Below are positions 53,415-62,678 of a stretch of DNA of 64,000 bases, in pieces. The first letter of the stretch is position 1. The number at the start of each line of letters is the position of its first letter. Source of the stretch: JABDMD01 sp965203475. GTDB lineage: Bacteria > Pseudomonadota > Gammaproteobacteria > UBA4575. The stretch is taken from contig OZ241890.1 in the NCBI GenBank assembly GCA_965203475.1, positions 1,240,001-1,304,000 of the forward strand, given 5' to 3'. The notes beneath the pieces are model-generated. The model was given only the letters and a program-made list of their open reading frames with translations. It had not been told where the DNA came from and ran no database searches. The position numbers were made by a program, and so were the translations under genes.

Positions 53415-54080
53415 ATGAAATTTTGTTCCAACAAGATTAAAAATTATGGAAAAGCATTTGTCCCTATTCTAAGCGCTGTCGTACTTATTATTGCTGGGCT
53501 GCTAGTTTACACTTATCCAAAACTACAGCGGCCAGATATTCATTCGCTGCAACATGCGACACCTTTATACAATCAAAATAAAGAATTTCCTACATTTAAT
53601 ATGTTGGATCACAATGGTAATTCGTTTACCCAACAAAATTTACAAAATCATTGGAGTTTTATTTTTTTCGGTTTTACACATTGCCCAGATATTTGTCCAA
53701 TTACCATGAACGTGATTGATCAAACAATTAAATCTATGAACAATCCATCACTCAATGTACAAACCATATTTGTTACAGTGGATCCCAAGCGTGATACCAC
53801 AGAAAAGCTGAAAGAATATGTTAGTCATTTTGGGAGTGATGTAATAGGCCTGCGCGGACAAGACGAAGAGCTAAGTTCATTAACACAAAAACTTGGGATT
53901 ATTTACTACATCCCAGATAATCCCGAAAAAGAAAATTATTTAGTAGACCATAGCTCACAAGTTTTATTAGTGGGCCCTAATGGAAAATTTGCAGCTATAT
54001 TTAGTGCACCACATGACGCTCTGGCCATGGCACATGATTTTAAAATTATTAGTGCTTATTTAAATTACAAAAATTCATAA
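53415..54080 (+). CDS. SCO1/SenC family copper chaperone
   Basis: A 221-residue protein anchored by one N-terminal membrane helix (about 15-33) with a periplasmic thioredoxin-like domain. The copper-binding Cys90 and Cys94 lie in THCPDICP, and the conserved His is in VDHSSQ. Members deliver copper to the CuA site of cytochrome c oxidase or act in thiol redox control. No oxidase genes are adjacent here. psd follows after seven bases. Confidence 0.93.
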   Translation: MKFCSNKIKNYGKAFVPILSAVVLIIAGLLVYTYPKLQRPDIHSLQHATPLYNQNKEFPTFNMLDHNGNSFTQQNLQNHWSFIFFGFTHCPDICPITMNVIDQTIKSMNNPSLNVQTIFVTVDPKRDTTEKLKEYVSHFGSDVIGLRGQDEELSSLTQKLGIIYYIPDNPEKENYLVDHSSQVLLVGPNGKFAAIFSAPHDALAMAHDFKIISAYLNYKNS

Positions 54081-54087
54081 ATTTTTT

Positions 54088-54942
54088 ATGTGGAAACAAT
54101 TTAAGGGGTTTTTATTCCACTTATTCCCGCATCATCTTGTATCCAGAATTACGTTCTGGTTTACAAGGTTTGAAAGCTCTATAAAAAATCCAACCATAAA
54201 AATTTTTATACGCGCTTTTGATGTCGATATGAGCGAAGCCGTTTATGAGAATCCCGAAGACTATAAATCGTTTAATGATTTTTTTACGCGTAAACTTGTT
54301 GCCTCTGCAAGGCCCATTAATCAAGCGCCCAGTGTGATAACGAGTCCTGCCGATGGCCGCATCAGCCAATTGGGGTCCTATGCAAATAATCATGTGATAC
54401 AGGCAAAAGGACAGTTCTTCTCTATAAGCCAATTGTTAGGCACTTCTCATAGGTATGGAAACTTATGTGAACAAGGAAATTTTGCCACGATTTATTTATC
54501 TCCCAAAAACTATCATCGAGTACATATGCCGTTTAGCGGACGTCTTGTCGAAATGACTTATATTCCAGGACGATTATTTAGTGTTGCACCCTATTCTGCT
54601 GAAGTTATCAAAGGTCTGTACTGTCGAAATGAACGTGTTGCCTCCATATTTGAAACCGATATTGGCTTTATGGCCGTCGTCATGGTAGGTGCCGTAAATG
54701 TTTCTGCAATTTCTATGACGTGGGAAGGCTTAGTGACCCCTACTAAACATAAATCTATTTACAGCAAACGTTATGACGGGCCCATTTATAATAAAGGTGA
54801 TGAGATCGGTATATTTAATATGGGTTCTACAGCCATTATTGCCTTCGAATCTAATCAAATTCAATGGGCTCAGACATTACAGCTGCAACAAATCATCAAA
54901 ATGGGGCAAGATTTAGGAACTATTATTCCAGCGCAAAATTAA
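54088..54942 (+). CDS. psd: Phosphatidylserine decarboxylase proenzyme
   Basis: A 284-residue inner-membrane enzyme that makes phosphatidylethanolamine. It is made as a proenzyme that cuts itself between Gly246 and Ser247 in the motif MGST to create the pyruvoyl group. The catalytic residues in SPADGRI, NYHRVHMP and the GAVNV region are present. The 3' end overlaps the convergent epmA by 20 bases. Confidence 0.96.
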   Translation: MWKQFKGFLFHLFPHHLVSRITFWFTRFESSIKNPTIKIFIRAFDVDMSEAVYENPEDYKSFNDFFTRKLVASARPINQAPSVITSPADGRISQLGSYANNHVIQAKGQFFSISQLLGTSHRYGNLCEQGNFATIYLSPKNYHRVHMPFSGRLVEMTYIPGRLFSVAPYSAEVIKGLYCRNERVASIFETDIGFMAVVMVGAVNVSAISMTWEGLVTPTKHKSIYSKRYDGPIYNKGDEIGIFNMGSTAIIAFESNQIQWAQTLQLQQIIKMGQDLGTIIPAQN

Positions 54943-55897
54943 TTACATGTTTAATATCGGTAGCACCTACGCATAGCATTAATAGTCGATCGATCCCGAG
55001 TGCCACACCCGCACATTCTGGTAGACCTTTGCGTAATGCCTGAATAAATTTATGATCGATGGTAACTTCGGGTTTGCCGGCTTGTTTTCTAATTACATTA
55101 TCACGTTCAAATCGTTGTACTTGTTCATCCGCATCTGTAAGCTCCTGAAAACCATTCGCAAGTTCGATTTCTCCAATATATAACTCAAATCGTTCTGCAA
55201 CTCCTTGATCATTAACCTTGGCAAGGGCTGCCTGATCCTCAGGGTATTCACATAAAAAAGTTAAACGATCTTTCGCGAATGTTTTTACGATAATTTGATC
55301 TAACAGCAAATCTAAATATTCGTTTTTTGTGAGCTCACTATGGACTTCTATACCTGCCCGCAAGCACACATGACTGAGTTCTTCAGTAGTTACATTCGAA
55401 ACATCGAATTGAAATTGACTGCTGAATGCTTCTCTATACGAAATATAATCAGTTCCATTGAAAGTAACATGATCAAGTAAGTGTAAAACTAATTCTTCAA
55501 GTTCTTGCATTAACTGCTGATGCGTAAATGCAACACGATACCACTCAAGCAATGTAAATTCGTGATGATGATACTTCCCTTGTTCGCCAGCCCTGAACAC
55601 TTTACATAGTTGAAAAATATCTTGCTTGTACTCCACCAAGAGTCTTTTCATGGCATATTCTGGTGAAGTGTGCAAATGGTATACCACATTATCAAGTTCG
55701 ACATGCATGCTACAAATATCCGTATCCGTTATGGTGTGAGAATTTAAACAAGGCGTTTCGACTTCTAAAACATTTCTTTGTGCAAAGAAATTACGAATTC
55801 GCGCATACATCTCTGCACGAATTTCTAGAAAATTTGAAGATTTTGAATTCAGACTAGTCTTTGATGCGTGATACGTATTCTGCAGTACGGGTATCAA
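54923..55897 (-). CDS. epmA: EF-P lysine ligase (GenX/PoxA)
   Basis: A 324-residue paralogue of the lysyl-tRNA synthetase core that attaches beta-lysine to Lys34 of EF-P. Class II synthetase motifs are visible: VLEVETPCL, FRAGEQGKYHHHEFTLLEWY and the C-terminal GVALGIDRLLML. The start is uncertain. The open frame reaches a TTG at 55897, which would overlap efp by 44 bases; the next ATG (55810) would remove about 20 residues that the E. coli enzyme has. The coordinates given use the longer form. Confidence 0.93.
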   Translation of the reverse strand: MIPVLQNTYHASKTSLNSKSSNFLEIRAEMYARIRNFFAQRNVLEVETPCLNSHTITDTDICSMHVELDNVVYHLHTSPEYAMKRLLVEYKQDIFQLCKVFRAGEQGKYHHHEFTLLEWYRVAFTHQQLMQELEELVLHLLDHVTFNGTDYISYREAFSSQFQFDVSNVTTEELSHVCLRAGIEVHSELTKNEYLDLLLDQIIVKTFAKDRLTFLCEYPEDQAALAKVNDQGVAERFELYIGEIELANGFQELTDADEQVQRFERDNVIRKQAGKPEVTIDHKFIQALRKGLPECAGVALGIDRLLMLCVGATDIKHVINFALE

Positions 55898-56423
55898 TTT
55901 TTAAAACTTCACCTTCCTCAATGAACAACGGCACTTTGACAACAGCCCCTGTTTCCAGTGTTGCTGGTTTAGTTCCACCCTGAGCTGTATCTCCACGTAC
56001 TCCTGGATCTGTTTCTGTGATTTGCAACTCGACAAAATTCGGTGCTGTAACACTTAAGGGTTCGCCATCAAGCAATGTGACATCACAGGTTTCTTGGCCC
56101 TTCAGCCATTGTGCTGCTTCCCCTACGGCCGCCTTGGAAGCCGCATACTGCTCGTAGGAATTTGGCTCCATAAAATGCCAGTGCTCTCCATCGTTGTATA
56201 AATATTGCATATCAATATCAACAACATCAGCCCCTGCAACAGATTCACCTGACTTAAATGTACGATCCACAACCCGCCCTGTTTTTAAATTTCGCAGCTT
56301 GACTCGATTAAAAGCCTGGCCTTTCCCGGGTTTTACAAATTCATTTTCAATGATGGAGTAAGGTTCTCCATCTAAATTAAGTTTTAAACCAGCACGGAAT
56401 TCATTGGTATTATAATTAGCCAT
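55854..56423 (-). CDS. efp: Translation elongation factor P
   Basis: A 189-residue factor that rescues ribosomes stalled on proline runs. The modification site Lys34 is in KPGKGQAF, and the C terminus with TLETGAVVKVPLF is typical. Adjacent epmA and the divergent epmB show that the beta-lysyl modification pathway is present. Confidence 0.98.
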   Translation of the reverse strand: MANYNTNEFRAGLKLNLDGEPYSIIENEFVKPGKGQAFNRVKLRNLKTGRVVDRTFKSGESVAGADVVDIDMQYLYNDGEHWHFMEPNSYEQYAASKAAVGEAAQWLKGQETCDVTLLDGEPLSVTAPNFVELQITETDPGVRGDTAQGGTKPATLETGAVVKVPLFIEEGEVLKIDTRTAEYVSRIKD

Positions 56424-56450
56424 ACTAAATCAAATTATATTTGGACATTT

Positions 56451-57482
56451 ATGAATACAGTGAGTCTAACACGTGCAGATACGCTGCAAAAAGAAGATTG
56501 GATAGATATTAATCGCCAACCATTATGGCTACAACAATATAAGACATCTATTACTAACATTGATGAACTGTGCAAACTGCTAAAACTAAATAAAAAAGAA
56601 CTTAATCTGAGTAATAAAAATGATTTTAAGTTTCGTGTTCCGCTTAGTTATGTGAATCGTATGCAAAAGTCCAATCCAAACGATCCCTTATTACTACAAG
56701 TATTACCACAAGCATACGAAGATAATATTGTACCTGGTTTTAACTTAGATCCAGTTTCAGACTTGAACAGTTGTAAAGCGCCCGGGTTATTACAAAAATA
56801 TAATCATCGAGCACTCGTGATCGCGAGCAGTCGTTGTGCAATTCATTGTAGATATTGTTTTCGAAGACATTTCCCTTACACCGATCAAAATGCGCGCACA
56901 GAAAATTGGTATGACACGTTATCAACGCTATCTAATGATTCATCTATACATGAAGTAATTTTAAGTGGAGGTGATCCATTGGTTTTAGATGATAAAGTTT
57001 TATTAGATTTAACCGATCAAATACAAAAAATTCCTCATATTAAAACACTTAGACTCCATACACGTGTGCCTGTAGTAATTCCTGAAAGAATCACTTACTC
57101 ACTAGCAAACTGGATACAGAATACAAGGTTGAAAGTGGTAATGGTGCTACACATTAATCATGCAAATGAGATCAACTCTGAGCTGATTAATAGCTTAAAA
57201 ACACTAGATTGCACATTGCTCAATCAAAGTGTTTTACTGCGTGATATTAATGATGCTGCGGAGAGTATTATTAATCTCAGTCATGCCTTATTTAATGCAA
57301 ATATTTTGCCCTATTATTTACATTTGTTAGACCGGGTTCAGGGTGCTGCTCATTTTGAGGTAACGGAAAACTCTGCCAAACAAATCATGCGTGAAATTGC
57401 TAGTGAATTGCCTGGATATTTAGTGCCAAAATTGGTTAAAGAAGTCGCAGGTCAAGCTGGAAAAACCTTGATAAACATTTGA
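56451..57482 (+). CDS. epmB: EF-P-(R)-beta-lysine forming lysine 2,3-aminomutase
   Basis: A 343-residue radical SAM, PLP-dependent enzyme that converts lysine to beta-lysine for EF-P modification. The cluster ligands are Cys129, Cys133 and Cys136 in RCAIHCRYC. The SAM motif SGGDPL is present, as is a C-terminal PLP-lysine region. It diverges from efp with only 27 bases between the starts, so the two promoters must overlap or lie inside the opposite genes. Confidence 0.95.
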   Translation: MNTVSLTRADTLQKEDWIDINRQPLWLQQYKTSITNIDELCKLLKLNKKELNLSNKNDFKFRVPLSYVNRMQKSNPNDPLLLQVLPQAYEDNIVPGFNLDPVSDLNSCKAPGLLQKYNHRALVIASSRCAIHCRYCFRRHFPYTDQNARTENWYDTLSTLSNDSSIHEVILSGGDPLVLDDKVLLDLTDQIQKIPHIKTLRLHTRVPVVIPERITYSLANWIQNTRLKVVMVLHINHANEINSELINSLKTLDCTLLNQSVLLRDINDAAESIINLSHALFNANILPYYLHLLDRVQGAAHFEVTENSAKQIMREIASELPGYLVPKLVKEVAGQAGKTLINI

Positions 57483-57687
57483 TCGTAATACAGTTATATT
57501 TGCTAACCACGTCACACTTTGTGGTCGGGAAAAATCCTTGTAACAAGTATTCCAGACAGGATCACAGGAATTAAAGACAAATTGCAGCATAATTTTTACT
57601 GCTAGCAATGATTAGTCTATAGACTAACATTCATTAAATTTTTCATAAATTGAATGTCTTTTAATTTACTGATTACACTAAAAAATA

Positions 57688-59421
57688 ATGCTTCTTGATA
57701 TGCAAATAACCATGCCCAGCCAGGACCCAATGGCTGAGCAGGAATTCTCACTCGCTTCACGCAATATTCGAAAATGGTTAAAAGCACTTCCCTACATTGA
57801 CAGCAATGTCGCAGCACAGCAATTTTACGATGGTTTAAGACGCTCTAATCGACAAGCTTACGATACAAAACAAAGACTTGTTGCAATTGAATTAATGCGT
57901 CCAGTCGCGCATCAATTTTTAAAAGAGCAAAAAAAATACTTATTGACGCAAACATTTCCTCTATCCAAATGCGCGCAAGAAATCTTAAAACTCCAGCAAA
58001 ATATTCTAAACGAGCTTGCTGTTGCCTACAAAATTATTATTCAAGAAACCGCTAATAGAGACAGCCAATTAAGTCAAAGAAAACTGCTCACATGTGTATT
58101 TCGTGCAATGCGATACATGATTGAACAATATATAACACTTGCGCAAGTTTACTCTGAGCCCCCACAAGGATATTGGCAAGATATTTGTCAGCTTTACAAA
58201 ATGGCTGAACACATTGGAATGGAAGATTTGTCAATTTATGATGACCCTGATATTAAAAAAGACAAATCATCAGCAAAGTGTTTACTTAAACAAGCTTGCT
58301 TATTATCTTTAGCTAATCTTCATACCTATGGTCATGGAGAGGCTGAAAAGATTGCAGCATATTTTAAAACCAACAGCAGTCTCGTTGAATTGTATGGCGG
58401 AAGAGTAGTAGAAAATAAATCTGATACCTATTTTATAAATTTGGCATTAAATAAACTTCCTAGGCTAACCTCAACTGAAGAAATACCAATTTCCTCTGAA
58501 AATCGATTCCTCGATTTAAGTAAATTAACGGATCAGCTACAAGAGTTGATAGAAGAATGTAACGAAGAACAGGCAGAAGTAATTTTTTCCAGATCGACAC
58601 TGAATCGTTCTATTGCTAAAAGATTACTGAACAAACTTATTTATAAACCAAAACGGTTAAGCAAACGTGCAAAATCATCTAAATCTAAACTAAATATAGT
58701 TCTTGGTTTTCGAGACTCTGTAGATGCATTGCAATCTCATGACGAGCCTAATTCTTCAAGTAACGATAGTGCGATCAATCAAATTTTTGAACTTCTTCCC
58801 ATTGGTAGTGATGTAATTGGTCCAACTTTCGACAATGAGCAAACTGTTGATTCAATTTCCAATGCCTGGGATTGGGTAGGAAAAGGGAATGTTATTAATG
58901 ATTCATTTGGTACACCAAAAAAACAAAATCGAGAGAAAAAGGCTACCGTGAAAATTAATCCAGTGATTCAAAGTTGGGATATCAATAACGCAAGTAATGG
59001 TGGCTATTGTTTGCAATCTGACAATACATCTGACTATCAGGCTCAAGTGGGTGATTTGGTTTTATTACGCCTCGAAGAGAACAGCAATGACGCATGGCGT
59101 TTAGGCGTAATTCGTTGGATGCAGTCCATTGCAAATAGTGGTGTAAAAATTGGAATAGAAACGTTTAAAGGAGATGTGCAACTTGTAAAAGTAATGGATT
59201 CACAAATGATAGAAAGCAAGCTACTGAGCTTGGAATATATAATTCAGCTATGCGAAGAGAATGGAAAAGGTAATTCTGCAACCTTAATTGCGCCTCCAAA
59301 TTCAATTGCGGTGGGTGAACAATTAGAATTGAAGTTAGGCGAAAATAAAAAAACTGTAACTTTCCAACATGTTGTCGAACGCACAATATCATTTGCTCGA
59401 TTTACCTGTTCAGTCTCTTAA
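57688..59421 (+). CDS. Uncharacterised protein with C-terminal PilZ-like candidate domain
   Basis: A 577-residue, probably cytoplasmic protein. Residues about 20-250 are helical with few recognisable motifs. The middle (about 345-390) is low in conservation. The C-terminal ~130 residues contain NASNGGYCL, VGDLVLLRLEE and AWRLGVIRWMQ, a pattern of short beta strands that resembles a PilZ-like barrel without the classic RxxxR motif. I recall related proteins of unknown function beside fimX in pseudomonads, and the same neighbour is found here. Several in-frame ATGs (57688, 57700, 57712, 57730) leave the exact start open. Confidence 0.7.
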   Translation: MLLDMQITMPSQDPMAEQEFSLASRNIRKWLKALPYIDSNVAAQQFYDGLRRSNRQAYDTKQRLVAIELMRPVAHQFLKEQKKYLLTQTFPLSKCAQEILKLQQNILNELAVAYKIIIQETANRDSQLSQRKLLTCVFRAMRYMIEQYITLAQVYSEPPQGYWQDICQLYKMAEHIGMEDLSIYDDPDIKKDKSSAKCLLKQACLLSLANLHTYGHGEAEKIAAYFKTNSSLVELYGGRVVENKSDTYFINLALNKLPRLTSTEEIPISSENRFLDLSKLTDQLQELIEECNEEQAEVIFSRSTLNRSIAKRLLNKLIYKPKRLSKRAKSSKSKLNIVLGFRDSVDALQSHDEPNSSSNDSAINQIFELLPIGSDVIGPTFDNEQTVDSISNAWDWVGKGNVINDSFGTPKKQNREKKATVKINPVIQSWDINNASNGGYCLQSDNTSDYQAQVGDLVLLRLEENSNDAWRLGVIRWMQSIANSGVKIGIETFKGDVQLVKVMDSQMIESKLLSLEYIIQLCEENGKGNSATLIAPPNSIAVGEQLELKLGENKKTVTFQHVVERTISFARFTCSVS

Positions 59422-59625
59422 TATTTTTCTGATTCTCTACTGAATTTTAAATTCCAGGAAATCTCTGCCTAGACCCGCCAAATACGTCCATTTGGCCCGC
59501 TCTGGATACCGTTTAGAGGCATAAACACGAGCATTATCGTCTACTTATTGCATAGCCGCTCACCCTTGCCAAAATATCATTTTGACGTCGAAAGCTTCTA
59601 TAAAGTACAGATTACAAAAGGAATT

Positions 59626-61695
59626 ATGAGTCAACCGCTGCAACTAATATTTGTTGACAGCAGTCCTAATGATGTTGAGGAAATGGTTAGCTCCATTAAA
59701 ACATCGGGGCTCGCTGTGCGTTCTCGTATTGCACAAGACGCGGATGATTTAAATTCTTTAATTAACGAAGCCCAACCACATATTGTTCTTCACAGTGTAG
59801 AGAATCCAGATTTAACTTTAGAACAAACTGTTACTACGTTAAATGGAAAGGCCCCTGAAATTCCAATCATTGCGGTTACCAATTCTGACAATCTCGATCC
59901 TGTTTCTTGCATGCTACAAGGCGCATCTAATCTTGTTAATAAGTCTAATTCAGAGCATCTGAAATTAGTAATTAATTCTACTGCTAAAACTCAGTTCCAG
60001 ATTCAAGAACTAAAGAATGCTGCATCCAATGTTGAAGAGCTTGAAACACGCTGCAACAAGCTCATGCAAAGCTCTCGTGATGCAATCTGTTACCTACATG
60101 AAGGTATGCACACCTATGCAAACTCATCCTATCTCACACTATTCGGGTATGAAAATACCGAAGAGTTGTATGGGCTGTCCATTATGGAAATGGTGGATGG
60201 AGATGATCAATCAAAAGTAAAGGATTTATTAAAAAAAGTTACCAAAAAGAATGAAAGCGGCGAAGAAAATCTAAAATTCAAAAAAAATGATGACAATACG
60301 TTTACAGCAAAATTTAACTATAGCCCTGTAAGTGTTTCAGGCGAAGATTGTATTCAAATTGTAATTATGAATTCTGCTGGTGGAGACACCAAAGAACTTG
60401 AAGAACAACTTAGTTATCTTAGCGAACGTGATGTTCATACCGGCTTCTTCCATCGCCGCTCTATCTTAGATCAACTTGGTGATGCAGTGGATGAAGCTAA
60501 AAGCGGGGAAATCACGCAAACGTTCATTCAAATTGATATTGCAAACTTCAATGACATCAAAGATAAGTTTGGCCTTGCGGCCATTGACAAAGTAGGAATG
60601 AGTGTTGCGGCTGCACTCAGGAAGTGCTGTACGAACAATGAAACGCTATCCAAGCTAACGGAAGAATCATTCGGTATTCTTACTAAAGAATGCAATACAG
60701 ACAAACTCATGAAATTTGGAAAAATACTAATCGGTAATCTAAGCGAGCTGAACACGTCCTCTAGTAGCGAATATATTTCTATCAAGCCTACTGCAGGAGC
60801 TGTAATCATAGATAAGTTTATGGAAGATTTATCAGATGTATTGGATAAAGCTAAAACCTGTTGTGACGAAGCTTGGGAAAATGAAGCCAACGAATTAGTA
60901 ATTTATACTCCAGATGACAAGCAAATGGGTGAGCGCGAGAAAGATGAACGATGGACATTGCAACTTCGCGAAGCCATTAAACAAAATAAACTCGCTCTAC
61001 TTTATCAACCAATAATTAGTCTGCACGGAGAACCTGGAGAACGTTATCAAATTTATACTGCGTTACGTGACGAAAACAACGCACTAGTACCTGCTAGTGA
61101 GTTTGTTATGCGGATTGAGCGCACTGGATTTGGAAAAATGTTGGACCGCTGGATAATTTTGCATGCTTTACAAAAATTATCGGAGCTGCGCAGCAAAGGT
61201 GCGGATATACGATTATTTATTAAACTAAGTGCAAATTCTATTCTAGATAAAGATATTTTAGGTTGGTTAAAAGAACAGTTTACTTCAAATAATATTGCTC
61301 CAAACTTTGTTTGTTTTGAAGTGAAAGAACACGTTGTGATTTCAAACTTTAAAGAAACCAAAGCATTCGTCACTGGGCTAAAAGAATTGAATTGTGAATT
61401 TGCAATTGACTCCTTTGGCAGTGGTGATGAACCCACAAAAATTCTGAGAGCAATTCCTGCTGACTATGTGAAGATTTGTAAGAGCTTGATGTCAGAACTA
61501 GGAGACAACGAAGAAAATCAAACTGCCATTCGTGAAATTGCCGACGCAGTCAAACCAATTGGCACTAAAGTGATCGCACAATTTGTTGAGGACGCTGATA
61601 CATTATCCAAACTCTGGAGTGTAGGAATAAATTATTCACAGGGTAATTTCCTACAGCCTCCAAGCGAAGAGCCAAATTACGACTTTTCTTTATAA
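59626..61695 (+). CDS. fimX: FimX-like REC-PAS-GGDEF-EAL protein with degenerate active sites
   Basis: A 689-residue protein close in length and order to Pseudomonas FimX, which controls type IV pilus placement. Residues 1-125 form a response-regulator-like domain that lacks a clear phospho-Asp pocket, followed by a PAS-like domain (about 150-250). The GGDEF domain (about 275-425) has EESFG where GGDEF should be. The EAL domain (about 445-685) has YQIYTALRD in place of the EAL motif and DSFGSG in place of DDFGTG. It should bind but not make or cut cyclic di-GMP. ATG 59626 follows an AAAAGGA box; the frame opens 26 codons earlier. Confidence 0.82.
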   Translation: MSQPLQLIFVDSSPNDVEEMVSSIKTSGLAVRSRIAQDADDLNSLINEAQPHIVLHSVENPDLTLEQTVTTLNGKAPEIPIIAVTNSDNLDPVSCMLQGASNLVNKSNSEHLKLVINSTAKTQFQIQELKNAASNVEELETRCNKLMQSSRDAICYLHEGMHTYANSSYLTLFGYENTEELYGLSIMEMVDGDDQSKVKDLLKKVTKKNESGEENLKFKKNDDNTFTAKFNYSPVSVSGEDCIQIVIMNSAGGDTKELEEQLSYLSERDVHTGFFHRRSILDQLGDAVDEAKSGEITQTFIQIDIANFNDIKDKFGLAAIDKVGMSVAAALRKCCTNNETLSKLTEESFGILTKECNTDKLMKFGKILIGNLSELNTSSSSEYISIKPTAGAVIIDKFMEDLSDVLDKAKTCCDEAWENEANELVIYTPDDKQMGEREKDERWTLQLREAIKQNKLALLYQPIISLHGEPGERYQIYTALRDENNALVPASEFVMRIERTGFGKMLDRWIILHALQKLSELRSKGADIRLFIKLSANSILDKDILGWLKEQFTSNNIAPNFVCFEVKEHVVISNFKETKAFVTGLKELNCEFAIDSFGSGDEPTKILRAIPADYVKICKSLMSELGDNEENQTAIREIADAVKPIGTKVIAQFVEDADTLSKLWSVGINYSQGNFLQPPSEEPNYDFSL

Positions 61696-61701
61696 AGAAA
61701 T

Positions 61702-62589
61702 TCATTGCGAGTTTCGCAGTGTCTCGATCCGCACATCTAATGGCGGATGCGTCATTAACAACTTCATCATATTCGCTTTTACACCGCCTGAAATTCCGAA
61801 AGCAGCGAGTTGCCCGGGAAGATCTCGTGTTTCCGTTTGAGCTTGCAGACGTTGCAATGCTGCAATCATTTTTTGTCTACCCGCTAAGTCTGCCCCACCG
61901 GCATCCGCACGAAATTCACGCCTGCGGGAATACCAGGCGGCAATAATGGATGCGAGAATACCCAAAACAATTTGTGCCACAATACTTACAATATAGTACC
62001 CAGGACCAAATCCATCTCGAGTTTTAAACACTACCTTATCCACGATGATTCCTATTACACGTGATAAGAATATTACAAATGTGTTGAGCACACCTTGAAT
62101 CAAACCCATAGTAATCATGTCGCCATTAGCAACATGACTTACCTCGTGTCCTAGCACAGCCTCCACTTCATCCTGGCTCATGGCTTGTAGCAAACCAGTA
62201 CTTACCGCTACCAGTGCATTATTTCGTTTCATACCAGTAGCAAAGGCGTTCGGTTGCGGAGAATCGAATACACCCACTTCCGGCATACCAATTCCAGCCT
62301 GTTCGGCTTGTCGACGCACTGTATCCACCAACCATTGTTGTGATTCATTTTGAGGCTGCGCAATCACTTGCACACCCATAGAACGCTTTGCTGCCCATTT
62401 AGAAATAGCTAACGAAATAAATGAGCCCACAAAACCAATAATCATGGACATCACAAATAATCCAGCCAACTGACCCGACATTCCATTAGCTGCCATCCAT
62501 TCATCTAAGCCCAGCACCTGCGCTGACACACTTAAAATTATTACGATGGCAAAGTTGGTGGCAATCAAAAGCAAAATGCGTGTAGCCAT
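61702..62589 (-). CDS. htpX: Membrane protease HtpX
   Basis: A 295-residue zinc metalloprotease of the inner membrane. There are two N-terminal membrane helices (about 5-25 and 40-62), then the catalytic HEVSH at 148-152, two more hydrophobic segments (about 163-184 and 200-220), and the third zinc ligand region EFRADAGGADLAG. It degrades damaged membrane proteins and is a heat- or envelope-stress protein in E. coli. It is convergent with the FimX-like gene. Confidence 0.96.
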   Translation of the reverse strand: MATRILLLIATNFAIVIILSVSAQVLGLDEWMAANGMSGQLAGLFVMSMIIGFVGSFISLAISKWAAKRSMGVQVIAQPQNESQQWLVDTVRRQAEQAGIGMPEVGVFDSPQPNAFATGMKRNNALVAVSTGLLQAMSQDEVEAVLGHEVSHVANGDMITMGLIQGVLNTFVIFLSRVIGIIVDKVVFKTRDGFGPGYYIVSIVAQIVLGILASIIAAWYSRRREFRADAGGADLAGRQKMIAALQRLQAQTETRDLPGQLAAFGISGGVKANMMKLLMTHPPLDVRIETLRNSQ

Positions 62590-62678
62590 AACCGATCCCT
62601 CAATTTCTAATTTACTATCTACTAATAATTAAAATTCATTGTTAATTTTTACAAGAAAACGCGGTATTTACTACTAAT

